From DATCVA01 sp036567205 (lineage in GTDB: Bacteria > Pseudomonadota > Gammaproteobacteria > Burkholderiales > Burkholderiaceae_B): DNA of 11,486 nt. This document shows, one piece after another, positions 1 through 7,184 of this stretch. The notes beneath the pieces were generated by a model. The model saw only the letters and a program-made list of their open reading frames with translations. It was not told the origin of the DNA and did not search any database. The position numbers and the translations under genes are program-made. The DNA lies in contig DATCVA010000024.1 in NCBI GenBank assembly GCA_036567205.1, forward strand, positions 1 through 11,486, read 5' to 3'. Numbering within the stretch: the stretch's first letter is position 1; each line of letters starts with the position of its first letter.

Positions 1-1221
1 GTTAACCATGATTCCCGCGTCGCGCGCCAACGTGGCGGGACTGCACGACACATAGACAATCTTTTTGGGACGCTCTTCAGGGCTTAATGCGGCTAGCGCA
101 CGGGCTACCGCTTCGGCGCCTTCGCGCGGAGGGTCTATCAGGATGCGGTCAAAATGACCCAGGTCACGCAGCCACTGCACGTCGACTTCAAACAGATTCA
201 ACACAGCAAAATCGGTATGCTCACCCAAACCTTGCTGCCGCGCCGCGTCCAGCGCGCGATCTATCAGGGCCTGGCTGCCTTCAATACCTACGACTGCCCG
301 GGCACGAGTAGCCAACGGTAAGGTAAAGTTGCCCAGGCCACAGAATAAATCGGCTACGCGATCGGTTGGTTGAACTTCAAGCAGCGACAAGGCCCGGGAG
401 ATCAGCGTACGGTTTATAGCCTGATTTACCTGCGTAAAGTCAGTCGGCCGATAAGGCATGCGCAAGCCAAACTCCGGCAGCGCATAAGCCAGCTTATCCG
501 CGTCGTCTGGATCCAAAGGATGGACCGTGTCGGGCCCTTTCGGCTGCAACCACCACGTCACCCCATGCTGTGCGGCAAAACTTCTGAGCAGGGAAATATC
601 GTCGCCGGTTAAGGGCTCCATATGCCGCAATAGCAAAACAGTGGTTTGGTCTCCGACTGCCACCTCGATTTGCGGAACACGGCTGGGTGCGGACATGGAC
701 CCGATCAAATTGCGCAAGGGAGTCAGCAATGCGGAAACATGCGGCGGCAATACCAGGCATTCGGTCATATCAGCCACGTAACTGCCACGCTTCTCGCGAA
801 ACCCAACCAGCACCCCACCCTTCTTGTTGACCAGACGCACTGATAAACGCGCGCGGTAGCGATAGCCCCATGCCGGACCGTGCAGGGGCGGAAGAATTTG
901 CGCCGGGGCAACTTTACCGATGTGACCAAGCGCATCCTCGAGGACCCGCTGCTTGATGGCTACCTGCGCGCTGGGCTCAAGGTGCTGCATGGCACAGCCG
1001 CCACAGACCCCAAAATTCGGACAGGCCGGTATCACTCGCTGCGACGAGGGCTTCAATACTGTCTCGAGCCTGGCTGTATCGAATGACGGCTTGCGCCGGG
1101 CAACCCGAGCCGTCACACGTTCGCCGGGCAAGGCTCCTTCGACAAAAACAACCTTCCCGTCACGCCGTGCAACGCCACGCGCTTCAAGGTCCAGCGATTC
1201 GATATCAAACACTTCCGACAT
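1..1221 (-). CDS. rlmD: 23S rRNA (uracil-1939-C5)-methyltransferase RlmD (RumA), 3' end cut by the window
   Basis: Uses SAM to methylate U1939 of 23S rRNA. The 407 codons visible run from the ATG at 1221 to the left edge, which falls exactly on a codon boundary, so the C-terminus lies outside. Residues 1-60 look like a TRAM RNA-binding domain. The 4Fe-4S ligands of the RumA family are C67, C73 and C76 (CPNFGVCGGC) plus C155. The SAM-binding motif DLFCGLGNF is at 291-299, IDPPREGA follows, and the catalytic cysteine is C393 in VSCSPATLARD. The family is usually about 430-460 residues, so little is missing. It is separated from the upstream gene by a terminator and so probably has its own promoter; a weak candidate on the minus strand is TTCACG, 18 bp, TAAAAT. 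The iron-sulphur cysteines set it apart from TrmA. Identification is secure from the motifs. Confidence 0.97.
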   Translation of the reverse strand, partial: MSEVFDIESLDLEARGVARRDGKVVFVEGALPGERVTARVARRKPSFDTARLETVLKPSSQRVIPACPNFGVCGGCAMQHLEPSAQVAIKQRVLEDALGHIGKVAPAQILPPLHGPAWGYRYRARLSVRLVNKKGGVLVGFREKRGSYVADMTECLVLPPHVSALLTPLRNLIGSMSAPSRVPQIEVAVGDQTTVLLLRHMEPLTGDDISLLRSFAAQHGVTWWLQPKGPDTVHPLDPDDADKLAYALPEFGLRMPYRPTDFTQVNQAINRTLISRALSLLEVQPTDRVADLFCGLGNFTLPLATRARAVVGIEGSQALIDRALDAARQQGLGEHTDFAVLNLFEVDVQWLRDLGHFDRILIDPPREGAEAVARALAALSPEERPKKIVYVSCSPATLARDAGIMVN

Positions 1222-1404
1222 AATTATTAAGCTATCTAAAAAACTGTTAGGCCAGGATTTTATTCCATTTCCAAATCAACCGTGAACGGTGCGGCTTCGC
1301 TGGCCCCCCAGGGGCTAACTGCGCGTCACCTTCGTACCAACAATTGATTTGAAAATGGTTACATCTGTGCCCGAACAAAATGAGCGCCAAGGAGTTTAAA
1401 GAAC
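1222..1404. other. Intergenic region upstream of rlmD with a long imperfect inverted repeat
   Basis: No gene is visible. The region separates the terminator of the Spy-like gene from rlmD and should contain the rlmD promoter and leader. It holds an inverted repeat (arms 1265-1279 and 1344-1358) enclosing two small palindromes, ACCGTgaACGGT at 1279-1290 and GCCCCccaGGGGC at 1303-1315. A weak minus-strand promoter candidate is TTCACG, 18 bp, TAAAAT, lying about 30-55 bases before the rlmD start. Confidence 0.5.
1265..1358 (-). repeat. Imperfect inverted repeat, possible structured leader of rlmD
   Basis: The left arm CCATTTCCAAATCAA (1265-1279) matches the reverse complement of 1344-1358 at 14 of 15 positions, with a 64-nt interior. 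Read as minus-strand RNA, the single mismatch becomes a G·U pair, so the whole 15-bp stem could form in the rlmD leader. In plus-strand RNA the same position is a C/A mismatch. Two smaller palindromes lie inside. It could be a structured leader, a REP-like repeat or a regulator site; the sequence alone does not decide. Confidence 0.45.
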
Positions 1405-1450
1405 AAAAAAATTGGGCAGGTTCCATGCGGTTGACGCACTGAACCTGCCC
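1405..1450 (-). terminator. Rho-independent terminator of the Spy/CpxP-like gene
   Basis: On the minus strand a perfect 10-bp stem (GGGCAGGTTC paired with GAACCTGCCC, 1441-1450 and 1414-1423) encloses a 17-nt loop that can itself form a 4-bp inner stem (TGCG/CGCA). It is followed by AA and seven T residues (1411-1405). It begins about 20 bases after the stop codon at 1470. The plus strand has no T tract on the other side, so it acts in the minus direction and isolates rlmD from the genes upstream. Confidence 0.9.
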
Positions 1451-1469
1451 GATCAATCTTTAAGCAACG

Positions 1470-2105
1470 TTATGAAGCAGCCGTAGCAGCGGCAGCAGGT
1501 GCGGCCTTATGGTCTGGACGTGAATGTTTTTTGGCACGTGCAGATTTTTTTTCTGCGCGTTCATTAAAGTACGCAGCTACCTTTTTCTGTTGCGCCTGGT
1601 CTAGCGCATCCCAGAAAGCAAGCCATTTCTGATTTCCTTTCTGGTGCTCGGCAGCGGCTTTCTGGTGAAAAGTTTCAGATTCCTTTATTGCTGCGCGCGG
1701 GTCGATTTTTCCGGCTTTAAGTTGCTCTGACCGAGCAGCTCTGGCCGCCTTCATCGCCTCGCGTTGGGTAGTTCGCAATTCTTTTTGCGAAGTTTGAGTT
1801 TCAGTCAGGAGCTTGGCCTGGCTATCGTTCAGCTCGAGTGACTGAACGGCCTTATTACTTACCGCACCGTACCCGGGCACCCACATGGCAATCTCATGGT
1901 GATGGCGCCGCATTTTTTTATGCGAATGAGCTTTCCTGCTGTTATCGGCGGTCGATGCCGCAGAAGCACCTTGTTCAACCACGGACTTGGCAGCGGAGCC
2001 AGACGGCTCGGCGGTGGGGGTGGCGGCAAACACCGAGCCCGAAAACGTGACTGCCGTTGCCAGGACAGCAAGTTTAGTGAACAAAGAAGATTTCGAATTT
2101 TGCAT
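1470..2105 (-). CDS. Secreted Spy/CpxP-like (LTxxQ-type) periplasmic protein, tentative
   Basis: A 211-residue protein of uncertain role. Residues 1-27 form a signal peptide (Lys, a hydrophobic stretch, then SVFA with cleavage likely after A27). Next come an Ala/Ser-rich linker and a His/Lys-rich patch at 58-71 (HSHKKMRRHHH) that could bind metal. A charged helical segment from about 85 to 190 contains two LTxxQ-like elements: LELNDSQ at 90-96 and ALDQAQQKK at 167-175. That pairing resembles the Spy/CpxP family of periplasmic chaperones and stress or metal sensors, but similarity is weak. The C-terminus is Lys-rich, then Ala-rich. I chose the ATG at 2105, not the longer frame from 2174, because it starts the signal peptide and has AAAGGA about 10 bases upstream. 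A 108-bp gap separates it from the exonuclease, and a strong terminator follows. Confidence 0.75.
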   Translation of the reverse strand: MQNSKSSLFTKLAVLATAVTFSGSVFAATPTAEPSGSAAKSVVEQGASAASTADNSRKAHSHKKMRRHHHEIAMWVPGYGAVSNKAVQSLELNDSQAKLLTETQTSQKELRTTQREAMKAARAARSEQLKAGKIDPRAAIKESETFHQKAAAEHQKGNQKWLAFWDALDQAQQKKVAAYFNERAEKKSARAKKHSRPDHKAAPAAAATAAS

Positions 2106-2213
2106 GATGGTGTAGTCCTTTAATGAGGAGTTGCCATTGTGTACGAGGACCCGTTTCCAATCTGTTTCAGCCATGATAAATTACTTTCAGTCCATTACAG
2201 AACGGCTGACCGG
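2106..2213. promoter_or_regulatory. Short intergenic gap, probable leader of the Spy-like gene
   Basis: This 108-bp gap lies between the exonuclease stop and the Spy-like start. I see no T-tract terminator and no convincing -35/-10 pair; the only clear signal is the AAAGGA ribosome-binding site next to 2105. The Spy-like gene could have its own promoter here or be read through from the surE operon. Confidence 0.3.
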
Positions 2214-3005
2214 CTAAAATTGTCTTGGCGCCTGATCCCATGCAGCCAGAAATTCCTGCCAATGCGCCGCCCCGCTTGCCTCAAGCGTATCGCGCACGAG
2301 CTTGATCTCGGCATCGTAAGCAAAGCGGTCAAGCTCGCCCTTTAACAGCCGGAAGCGGCAATACACCAGCCATGTATTCACTACATCGGTTTCACAATAC
2401 GCACGGACCTCGTCGGCCTTGCCGCTGGACCATGCTTGCCACACCTGCCCGCCATCCATATCGAGCTTGCCCGGAAAGCCGCACAGCTTCGCCAAGTCGT
2501 CCAGAGGCGCATTGGCGCGGCCATTGTATTTGGCCAATAGATCCATTAGATCGATGTGCCGGTTATGGTAGCGGCTAATGTAATTGTTGTATTTGAAGTC
2601 TCGATCGTCTTCGCCCGTATCCCAATAGCGCGGCGCCTGAACGCCGTGAATCAGGCTGCGGTAATGCAAAACAGGTAAATCAAACCCCGACCCGTTCCAG
2701 CTAACCAAACGAGGCGTATAGCGTTCGATTGTTTTAAAAAAACCAGAGATCAAGGTCGCCTCAGGATCATCGGCGTTGCCTATCGTTTTGACACGAAAAC
2801 CGCTATCGTCGCGAAAAGCGCAGCCCACGACAGCAATTTTATGCAAGTGCAAGGGCAAAAAATCGTTGCCATGGGACTCTTGACGTGCGGCCAGCGCCGC
2901 CTCGATAACCTGAACGTCGGTCATTTCAGGCCCCCAGCGATTAAGCCGGCGCAGTCCCTCTGCGTCGGGAATCGTTTCAAGGTCGAACACCAACGTCGGT
3001 ATCAT
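2214..3005 (-). CDS. PolB-like DEDDy 3'-5' exonuclease
   Basis: A 263-residue predicted 3'-5' exonuclease related to the proofreading domain of family-B DNA polymerases (the stand-alone bacterial group I know as DNA_pol_B_exo2). The four acidic residues and the tyrosine are present: Exo I is FDLET with D8 and E10, Exo II is WNGSGFDLPV with D109, and Exo III is YCETD with Y203 and D207. That makes it a DEDDy-type, two-metal enzyme acting on DNA or RNA ends; the true substrate is unknown. There is no polymerase domain and no signal peptide, so it is cytoplasmic. Its ATG overlaps the nlpD stop as ATGA, which points to translational coupling and membership of the surE-pcm-nlpD operon. It sits where rpoS is found in many relatives. 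Confidence 0.9.
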   Translation of the reverse strand: MIPTLVFDLETIPDAEGLRRLNRWGPEMTDVQVIEAALAARQESHGNDFLPLHLHKIAVVGCAFRDDSGFRVKTIGNADDPEATLISGFFKTIERYTPRLVSWNGSGFDLPVLHYRSLIHGVQAPRYWDTGEDDRDFKYNNYISRYHNRHIDLMDLLAKYNGRANAPLDDLAKLCGFPGKLDMDGGQVWQAWSSGKADEVRAYCETDVVNTWLVYCRFRLLKGELDRFAYDAEIKLVRDTLEASGAAHWQEFLAAWDQAPRQF

Positions 3006-3790
3006 CGAGTGGCCGGCAAGTACGACATGGGATTTACCGGGGTTCCGCTACGGCGAATTTCGAAATGCAAACGTGGCGATGTCGTGTCGGTTTGACCGAT
3101 GGTGGCGATTTTGGTCCCCTTTTGCACCTCTTGACCCGTTTTCACCAGAAGCGCCTGGTTATGCGCGTAAGCGGTAATAAAGCCGTTGCTATGCCCCAGG
3201 AGAATAAGATTGCCCAGTCCGCGCACTCCGTTACCCGCATACATGACTTTACCCGAAGCAGCGGCTATAACCGGATCTCCGACAGCCCCTGAAATATCGA
3301 TACCCTTTGTATTGGCGTTGAAGCTTTGGATGATCGTGCCCTGAGCCGGCCAGCCCCACTGGATCAAACTGGCATCGTTCGCGCGTGCGGCTGTCGTGGG
3401 CTCAACAGGAGCCACTGGAGTTACAGGTAGCGGTGTAGCGCCGGACGAGGGCGCCGGAGCTGTTTTACCGCTGCTGTTCAGACGCAACGTCTGGCCAACC
3501 CTGAGCTGGCTTGGGTCAGTAATATTATTAAGCTGAATTAACGTAGACACATCCATATTGTGTGCCTGTGCAATTCGATACAGCGTATCGCCCGGCCTGA
3601 CCACATAGCTGTCAGCGTTTACCGAACTACCCCCGCCACCCGACATGTCCGTAACGGGCGCTGGCGTTTTAGATGCGCATCCAGCCAGAATCGCGGTGGC
3701 CACAATGGCCGAATACAACAAGGAACGCGATGTGCGTTTAGGGTGTTCAAGTGTCAGAGTAGCGGTAGACTGAGACGTCCCTGCGTACAT
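3002..3790 (-). CDS. nlpD: NlpD-like lipoprotein, LysM plus degenerate LytM (M23) domain
   Basis: Outer-membrane lipoprotein that in studied proteobacteria activates the cell-wall amidase AmiC during cell separation. Of 262 residues, 24-37 form the hydrophobic signal core and ILAGC (34-38) is a lipobox with acylation at C38. A LysM peptidoglycan-binding domain (about 61-105, starting SYVVRPGDTLYRIA) is followed by a Pro/Ala-rich linker and a C-terminal LytM domain (from about 145). The LytM zinc site is degenerate: the Hx3D ligand histidine is missing (NTKGIDI) and the HxH motif reads HFE. It should therefore be a regulator, not a peptidase, as in E. coli NlpD. AGGAG lies 6 bases before the ATG at 3790. 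The pcm stop is 17 bases upstream, and the gene's own stop overlaps the exonuclease start. Confidence 0.93.
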   Translation of the reverse strand: MYAGTSQSTATLTLEHPKRTSRSLLYSAIVATAILAGCASKTPAPVTDMSGGGGSSVNADSYVVRPGDTLYRIAQAHNMDVSTLIQLNNITDPSQLRVGQTLRLNSSGKTAPAPSSGATPLPVTPVAPVEPTTAARANDASLIQWGWPAQGTIIQSFNANTKGIDISGAVGDPVIAAASGKVMYAGNGVRGLGNLILLGHSNGFITAYAHNQALLVKTGQEVQKGTKIATIGQTDTTSPRLHFEIRRSGTPVNPMSYLPATR

Positions 3791-3807
3791 ATAGCTCTCC
3801 TGGAAAC

Positions 3808-4632
3808 TTATGACTGTGTTCCTGCCCTGAGGGGTACAAAACGAACGGATTCTAGCTCTTCGCGGTGCCAGCTAGTGGCGCTGGTCCGCTCTATTAGAAT
3901 AAGACGTTGCGCTGAAGTACCTTCAGGGGCAATTAAACGACCCCCAAGCGCCAGCTGTTCGAGCAACGCCTGGGGAATTTTTATACCTGCCGCCGCCACG
4001 ATGATTGCATCGAAAGGAGCAACACCGGGCAATCCCAACATGCCGTCTCCAAACGAGAGACGAACACGACTGATGAGTTTAAGCGACCTAAGATGATACC
4101 GTGCCATTTCGTAAAGTCCGCGAATACGCTCGATAGCATGCACTTCTTTTACAAATTGTGCCAAGACTGCGGCCTGATAGCCGCAACCGGCGCCCACTTC
4201 CAAAACCTTGACCGGAACGCGATTCTCGCACACTACGGAAATCATGCGGGCCACAACCCAGGGCTGCGAAATAGTCTGGCCATGCCCTATCGGCAAAGCG
4301 GCATCTTCGTATGCGCGGCTGGCAAGGCCTTCATCCATGAACACATGCCGCGGCACGGCCATCATGGCGTCAAGCACCCGTTCGTCCTGGATACCCTGAT
4401 TACGCAAGCGCTGAATCATCAGACTGCGCAGGCGGTCGGAATTCAAGCCTAAATTGCTATTCCGCGATGCCGCGGTAATCGCCAATGGAACCGGCGCCGC
4501 CGGCACAGCCAACGAAGGAAGAGATATGCGAGTATTGCTATTAGTTGCGGAAAACCCATGCCCAAGACTGGAGCGGCCAAACCGATTGGTTGTTCCGGTT
4601 ACGAATGGAAAACGGGTTACCGGTTTGCGCAT
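3808..4632 (-). CDS. pcm: Protein-L-isoaspartate O-methyltransferase Pcm with N-terminal extension
   Basis: Uses SAM to methylate abnormal isoaspartyl residues so that damaged proteins can be repaired; cytoplasmic. The catalytic core starts near residue 65. It carries GHGQTISQP at 116-124 (substrate-site TISQP), the SAM motif VLEVGAGCGYQ at 143-153, the later FDAIIVAAA strand, and the family C-terminal VRFVPL. E. coli Pcm is 208 residues; this one has 274 because of a Ser/Ala/Pro-rich, low-complexity N-terminal extension of about 65 residues. Similar extensions occur in other Burkholderiales, so I kept the ATG at 4632, which overlaps the surE 3' end by 16 bp. A shorter start at the in-frame ATG near residue 72 would cut into the first core helix and is less likely. 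Confidence 0.95.
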   Translation of the reverse strand: MRKPVTRFPFVTGTTNRFGRSSLGHGFSATNSNTRISLPSLAVPAAPVPLAITAASRNSNLGLNSDRLRSLMIQRLRNQGIQDERVLDAMMAVPRHVFMDEGLASRAYEDAALPIGHGQTISQPWVVARMISVVCENRVPVKVLEVGAGCGYQAAVLAQFVKEVHAIERIRGLYEMARYHLRSLKLISRVRLSFGDGMLGLPGVAPFDAIIVAAAGIKIPQALLEQLALGGRLIAPEGTSAQRLILIERTSATSWHREELESVRFVPLRAGTQS

Positions 4633-5375
4633 AACGAATCCGCCCAGCTTCTTACTTCATTCAGTTGTTCGTAATGGGTTAAATCCAACCGCAGCGGCGT
4701 AACCGATACCGCGTGGCTTTCGATGGCGCCAAAGTCAGTGTCGGTGGCTGAGTCGGAAACCATGCCGACCGGGCCAATCCAGTAGACGGGATCGCCATAA
4801 GGAGTGCTGCTCTTGACGACAGGCTCGGACGGATGGCGTTTACCCAGGCGGGTTACCCGGATGCCCTGCATGGCCTCGAACGGTACCGCGGGAATATTCA
4901 CATTGAGCAAAACGTTTTTATTTAGCGGCTGGGCTATCTGTAACTGAACAATTTGCCGTGCAATTTTGGCGGCGGACTCGAGATGATCCCATCCTTTTTT
5001 TACCAGTGAAAAAGCAATGGCTGGTATTCCGAATAAATATCCCTCGGTAGCCGCGGCCACTGTACCGGAATACAGCGTGTCATCGCCCATGTTAGCGCCA
5101 TTGTTAATACCTGACACAACCAGATCCGGGCGAAAGTCCAGCAGACCCGTCAACGCGATGTGAACACAGTCGGACGGAGTACCGTTAACAAAATAGTATC
5201 CATTGGGCGCCTGGCGCACCGACAAGGGACGATTCAGGGTGAGTGAATTGGACGCACCACTACAATTGGTCTCGGGTGCAACTATCGTTAAATCGCCAAG
5301 CCCTTTCAGCGCCCCCACTAACGCCTCGATACCAGGAGCGTTATAGCCATCGTCGTTGGACACCAGTATGCGCAT
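4617..5375 (-). CDS. surE: 5'/3'-nucleotidase SurE
   Basis: Metal-dependent phosphatase that removes phosphate from nucleoside monophosphates (and in E. coli also short polyphosphate), linked to stationary-phase survival. The 252-residue length matches the family (about 250). The N-terminal signature MRILVSNDDGYNAPG gives metal ligands D8 and D9; S39 (NCSGASN) and N92 (SGINNGAN) complete the site. The start at 5375 is preferred over an upstream ATG at 5396 because it matches the family start exactly and has GGAAGG three bases upstream. It is the first gene of the surE-pcm-nlpD-exonuclease run and overlaps pcm by 16 bp. A -10-like TACAAT lies on the minus strand at 5415-5410. Confidence 0.97.
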   Translation of the reverse strand: MRILVSNDDGYNAPGIEALVGALKGLGDLTIVAPETNCSGASNSLTLNRPLSVRQAPNGYYFVNGTPSDCVHIALTGLLDFRPDLVVSGINNGANMGDDTLYSGTVAAATEGYLFGIPAIAFSLVKKGWDHLESAAKIARQIVQLQIAQPLNKNVLLNVNIPAVPFEAMQGIRVTRLGKRHPSEPVVKSSTPYGDPVYWIGPVGMVSDSATDTDFGAIESHAVSVTPLRLDLTHYEQLNEVRSWADSLCANR

Positions 5376-5486
5376 TGCCCTTCCATAAAAATTCAACTGA
5401 ACGTAGCGAATTGTACCCGCTCGTTTTACCGTTTTGGAGGATCGTCAAGGTAGAATCATGTCCAATACATCTAAGGTATACATATC
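5376..5486. promoter_or_regulatory. Divergent promoter region between surE and plsY
   Basis: A 111-bp gap between two diverging genes, so it should hold promoters for both. On the minus strand TACAAT at 5415-5410 is a good -10 for surE, with no clear -35 at the expected distance. On the plus strand TAGAAT at 5451-5456 is a -10-like hexamer for plsY; the nearest upstream TTTACC lies 20 bp away, longer than usual. Assignment rests mainly on gene orientation. Confidence 0.45.
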
Positions 5487-6125
5487 ATGTCGTCAATAAC
5501 GTCGTCTATCTTTGCCCTAATCATTGTTTTTGGTTCCTATCTTGTCGGCTCCGTCTCCTTCGCCGTTGTTGTAAGCCGTGTAATGGGGTTACAAGATCCA
5601 CGAACATTTGGTTCGAAAAATCCCGGGGCCACAAACGTGTTGCGTACGGGCAACAAAAAAGCAGCGATCTTGACCTTGCTGGGAGATGCGGCCAAGGGAT
5701 GGCTTGCCGTTTGGATCACCCTCAAGCTGGCCGATCAGTTCCAGCTTTCAGACCTGGTAATTGGGCTAAGCGCGGTGGCTGTGTTTCTGGGCCATGTGTT
5801 TCCAGTGTTTCTTAACCTTAAGGGCGGAAAAGGCGTCGCAACCGCGCTGGGCGTTATGCTGGCGCTCGAGCCCTGGCTTGCGCTGGCCACCGCGGGAACA
5901 TGGATTATTGTGGCCTATGCCAGCCGGTATTCCTCGCTCGCGGCTATAGTTGCGGCAATTTTCGCACCGTTATACTACCTGTTCGGGGGCAATATTGCCT
6001 GGGGTTTCAGCCCGTTCATTTGCCTGGCCATCGTCGTTATCAGCGTTATTTTGCTGTTTCGCCACAAAGCCAATATTGCGCGGCTCATGCAAGGTAAAGA
6101 AGCCCGTATCGGCAACAAGAAATAA
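5487..6125 (+). CDS. plsY: Glycerol-3-phosphate acyltransferase PlsY
   Basis: Inner-membrane enzyme that transfers the acyl group of acyl-phosphate (made by PlsX) to glycerol-3-phosphate, the first acylation in phospholipid synthesis. The 212 residues are mostly hydrophobic, with about five to seven membrane segments. All three family motifs are present: GSKNPGATN at 42-50, KGGKGVAT at 112-119 (phosphate binding), and RHKANIARLMQGKE at 192-205. AAGG lies about 10 bases before the ATG. It diverges from surE and converges on tsaD, its stop being 9 bp from the tsaD stop; I found no hairpin terminator in that gap. Sure identification. Confidence 0.97.
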   Translation: MSSITSSIFALIIVFGSYLVGSVSFAVVVSRVMGLQDPRTFGSKNPGATNVLRTGNKKAAILTLLGDAAKGWLAVWITLKLADQFQLSDLVIGLSAVAVFLGHVFPVFLNLKGGKGVATALGVMLALEPWLALATAGTWIIVAYASRYSSLAAIVAAIFAPLYYLFGGNIAWGFSPFICLAIVVISVILLFRHKANIARLMQGKEARIGNKK

Positions 6126-6134
6126 AAATAACGC

Positions 6135-7184
6135 CTAGACTGCAGCGGACTGACACACATCGTGCAGGTCCCATCGTGGACGAACAGTAAAAGCGTGACT
6201 TTGATCGCCAAGGTCCACCAACCCGGCATTCACCCGCAATGCCGCCGCAAATGCAATCATGGCGCCATTATCGGTACACAAATCCAGGGGTGGAAAAAAC
6301 ACCGTGCCCCCCTGCCTGCTCATGGCCTGAACCAGCTTTTGCCGCAAGTGCCGGTTAGCCCCCACGCCGCCGGCCACCACCAGTCGCTTTAAGCCTGTCA
6401 TTTTCATTGCCTTAATCGCTTTGGCTGCCAGCACGTCGACGATGGCAGCCTCGGTGGACGCCGCCAAATTCGCCCGCTGCTCGTGAGACAGCGGCCCATC
6501 TGCTTTTTCAAGGTTTTTCAAGCGCGTGAGAACGGCTGTTTTCAAACCGCTGAAACTAAAGTCGAGATCGCGACTATGCAGCATGGGACGCGGCAGATCA
6601 AAGTACGCCGGGTCTCCTTGCTCGGCCAGTTTCGACAAGGCAGGACCGCCAGGATATCCCAACCCCATCAGCTTGGCTGTTTTATCAAATGCCTCTCCTG
6701 CTGCATCGTCAAGAGTTTCACCCAATAGCTGGTAGTCCCCTACGCTGTCAACACGCATAAGTTGCGTATGCCCGCCCGAAACCAATAAAGCGACAAATGG
6801 AAAATCCGGTGTCGGCTTTGCCAGCAAAGGCGACAGCAAATGACCTTCGAGATGATGAATAGGTATAGCCGGCAGGCCGCGCGCCCAGGCGAACGACTGG
6901 GCAACGCTTGCCCCAACAAGCAAGGCGCCCGCCAACCCTGGTCCTGCCGTATAAGCCACAGCATCGATATCGTCCAGCGACAGCCGGGCTTTTTGCAGCA
7001 CCTCGCGGGTAAGCGGTAATACTCGCTGAATATGGTCGCGCGAGGCCAGCTCGGGCACCACGCCGCCATATTCCTGATGCATTGCAATCTGACTGTGCAG
7101 GGAGTGGGCCAACAAACCACGATCGGTACAAACGACCGCCACCCCGGTTTCATCGCAAGAACTTTCAAAGCCAATAATAATCAT
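6135..7184 (-). CDS. tsaD: tRNA N6-threonylcarbamoyladenosine transferase TsaD (Gcp/YgjD)
   Basis: Transfers the threonylcarbamoyl group from threonylcarbamoyl-AMP to A37 of ANN-decoding tRNAs, working with TsaB and TsaE; essential in most bacteria. The 349 residues show the ASKHA-fold signature: N-terminal MIIIGFESSCDET, metal ligands H111 and H115 (HLEGH) and D305 (CTDNGAM), plus VSGGHTQLM at 135-143, DDAAGEAFDKTAK at 159-171, FSFSGLKTA at 209-217 and AGGVGANRHLR at 271-281. I chose the ATG at 7184, which matches the family start; the frame stays open for 23 more codons to 7253. The nearest good Shine-Dalgarno (AAGGTGG) lies about 17 bases before 7184, further than ideal. It diverges from the polysaccharide cluster. 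Confidence 0.97.
   Translation of the reverse strand: MIIIGFESSCDETGVAVVCTDRGLLAHSLHSQIAMHQEYGGVVPELASRDHIQRVLPLTREVLQKARLSLDDIDAVAYTAGPGLAGALLVGASVAQSFAWARGLPAIPIHHLEGHLLSPLLAKPTPDFPFVALLVSGGHTQLMRVDSVGDYQLLGETLDDAAGEAFDKTAKLMGLGYPGGPALSKLAEQGDPAYFDLPRPMLHSRDLDFSFSGLKTAVLTRLKNLEKADGPLSHEQRANLAASTEAAIVDVLAAKAIKAMKMTGLKRLVVAGGVGANRHLRQKLVQAMSRQGGTVFFPPLDLCTDNGAMIAFAAALRVNAGLVDLGDQSHAFTVRPRWDLHDVCQSAAV

Noticed and set aside
1303..1315. GCCCC-cca-GGGGC as a terminator.
   Set aside because: The stem is only 5 bp and neither side has a T tract.
2106..2174. Longer start for the Spy-like protein at 2174.
   Set aside because: It would place 23 polar residues before a textbook signal peptide, and the ATG at 2105 has a good ribosome-binding site.
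3002..3400. NlpD C-terminal domain as an active M23 zinc peptidase.
   Set aside because: The first ligand histidine is missing and HxH reads HFE, so the metal site is incomplete, as in known amidase activators.
3560..4096. A 178-codon plus-strand frame across nlpD and pcm.
   Set aside because: It is antisense to two well-supported genes, and its translation has no domain.
5376..5396. Longer start for SurE at 5396.
   Set aside because: The family begins at MRILVSNDDG, and GGAAGG lies just before that codon.
5243..5815. A 190-codon plus-strand frame across the surE 5' end and plsY.
   Set aside because: It is a shadow of surE on one side and of plsY on the other; both of those show full family motifs.
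6740..7174. Two minus-strand frames of 127 and 144 codons inside tsaD.
   Set aside because: They are alternative-frame shadows of tsaD, with cysteine/arginine-rich, low-quality translations and no motifs.
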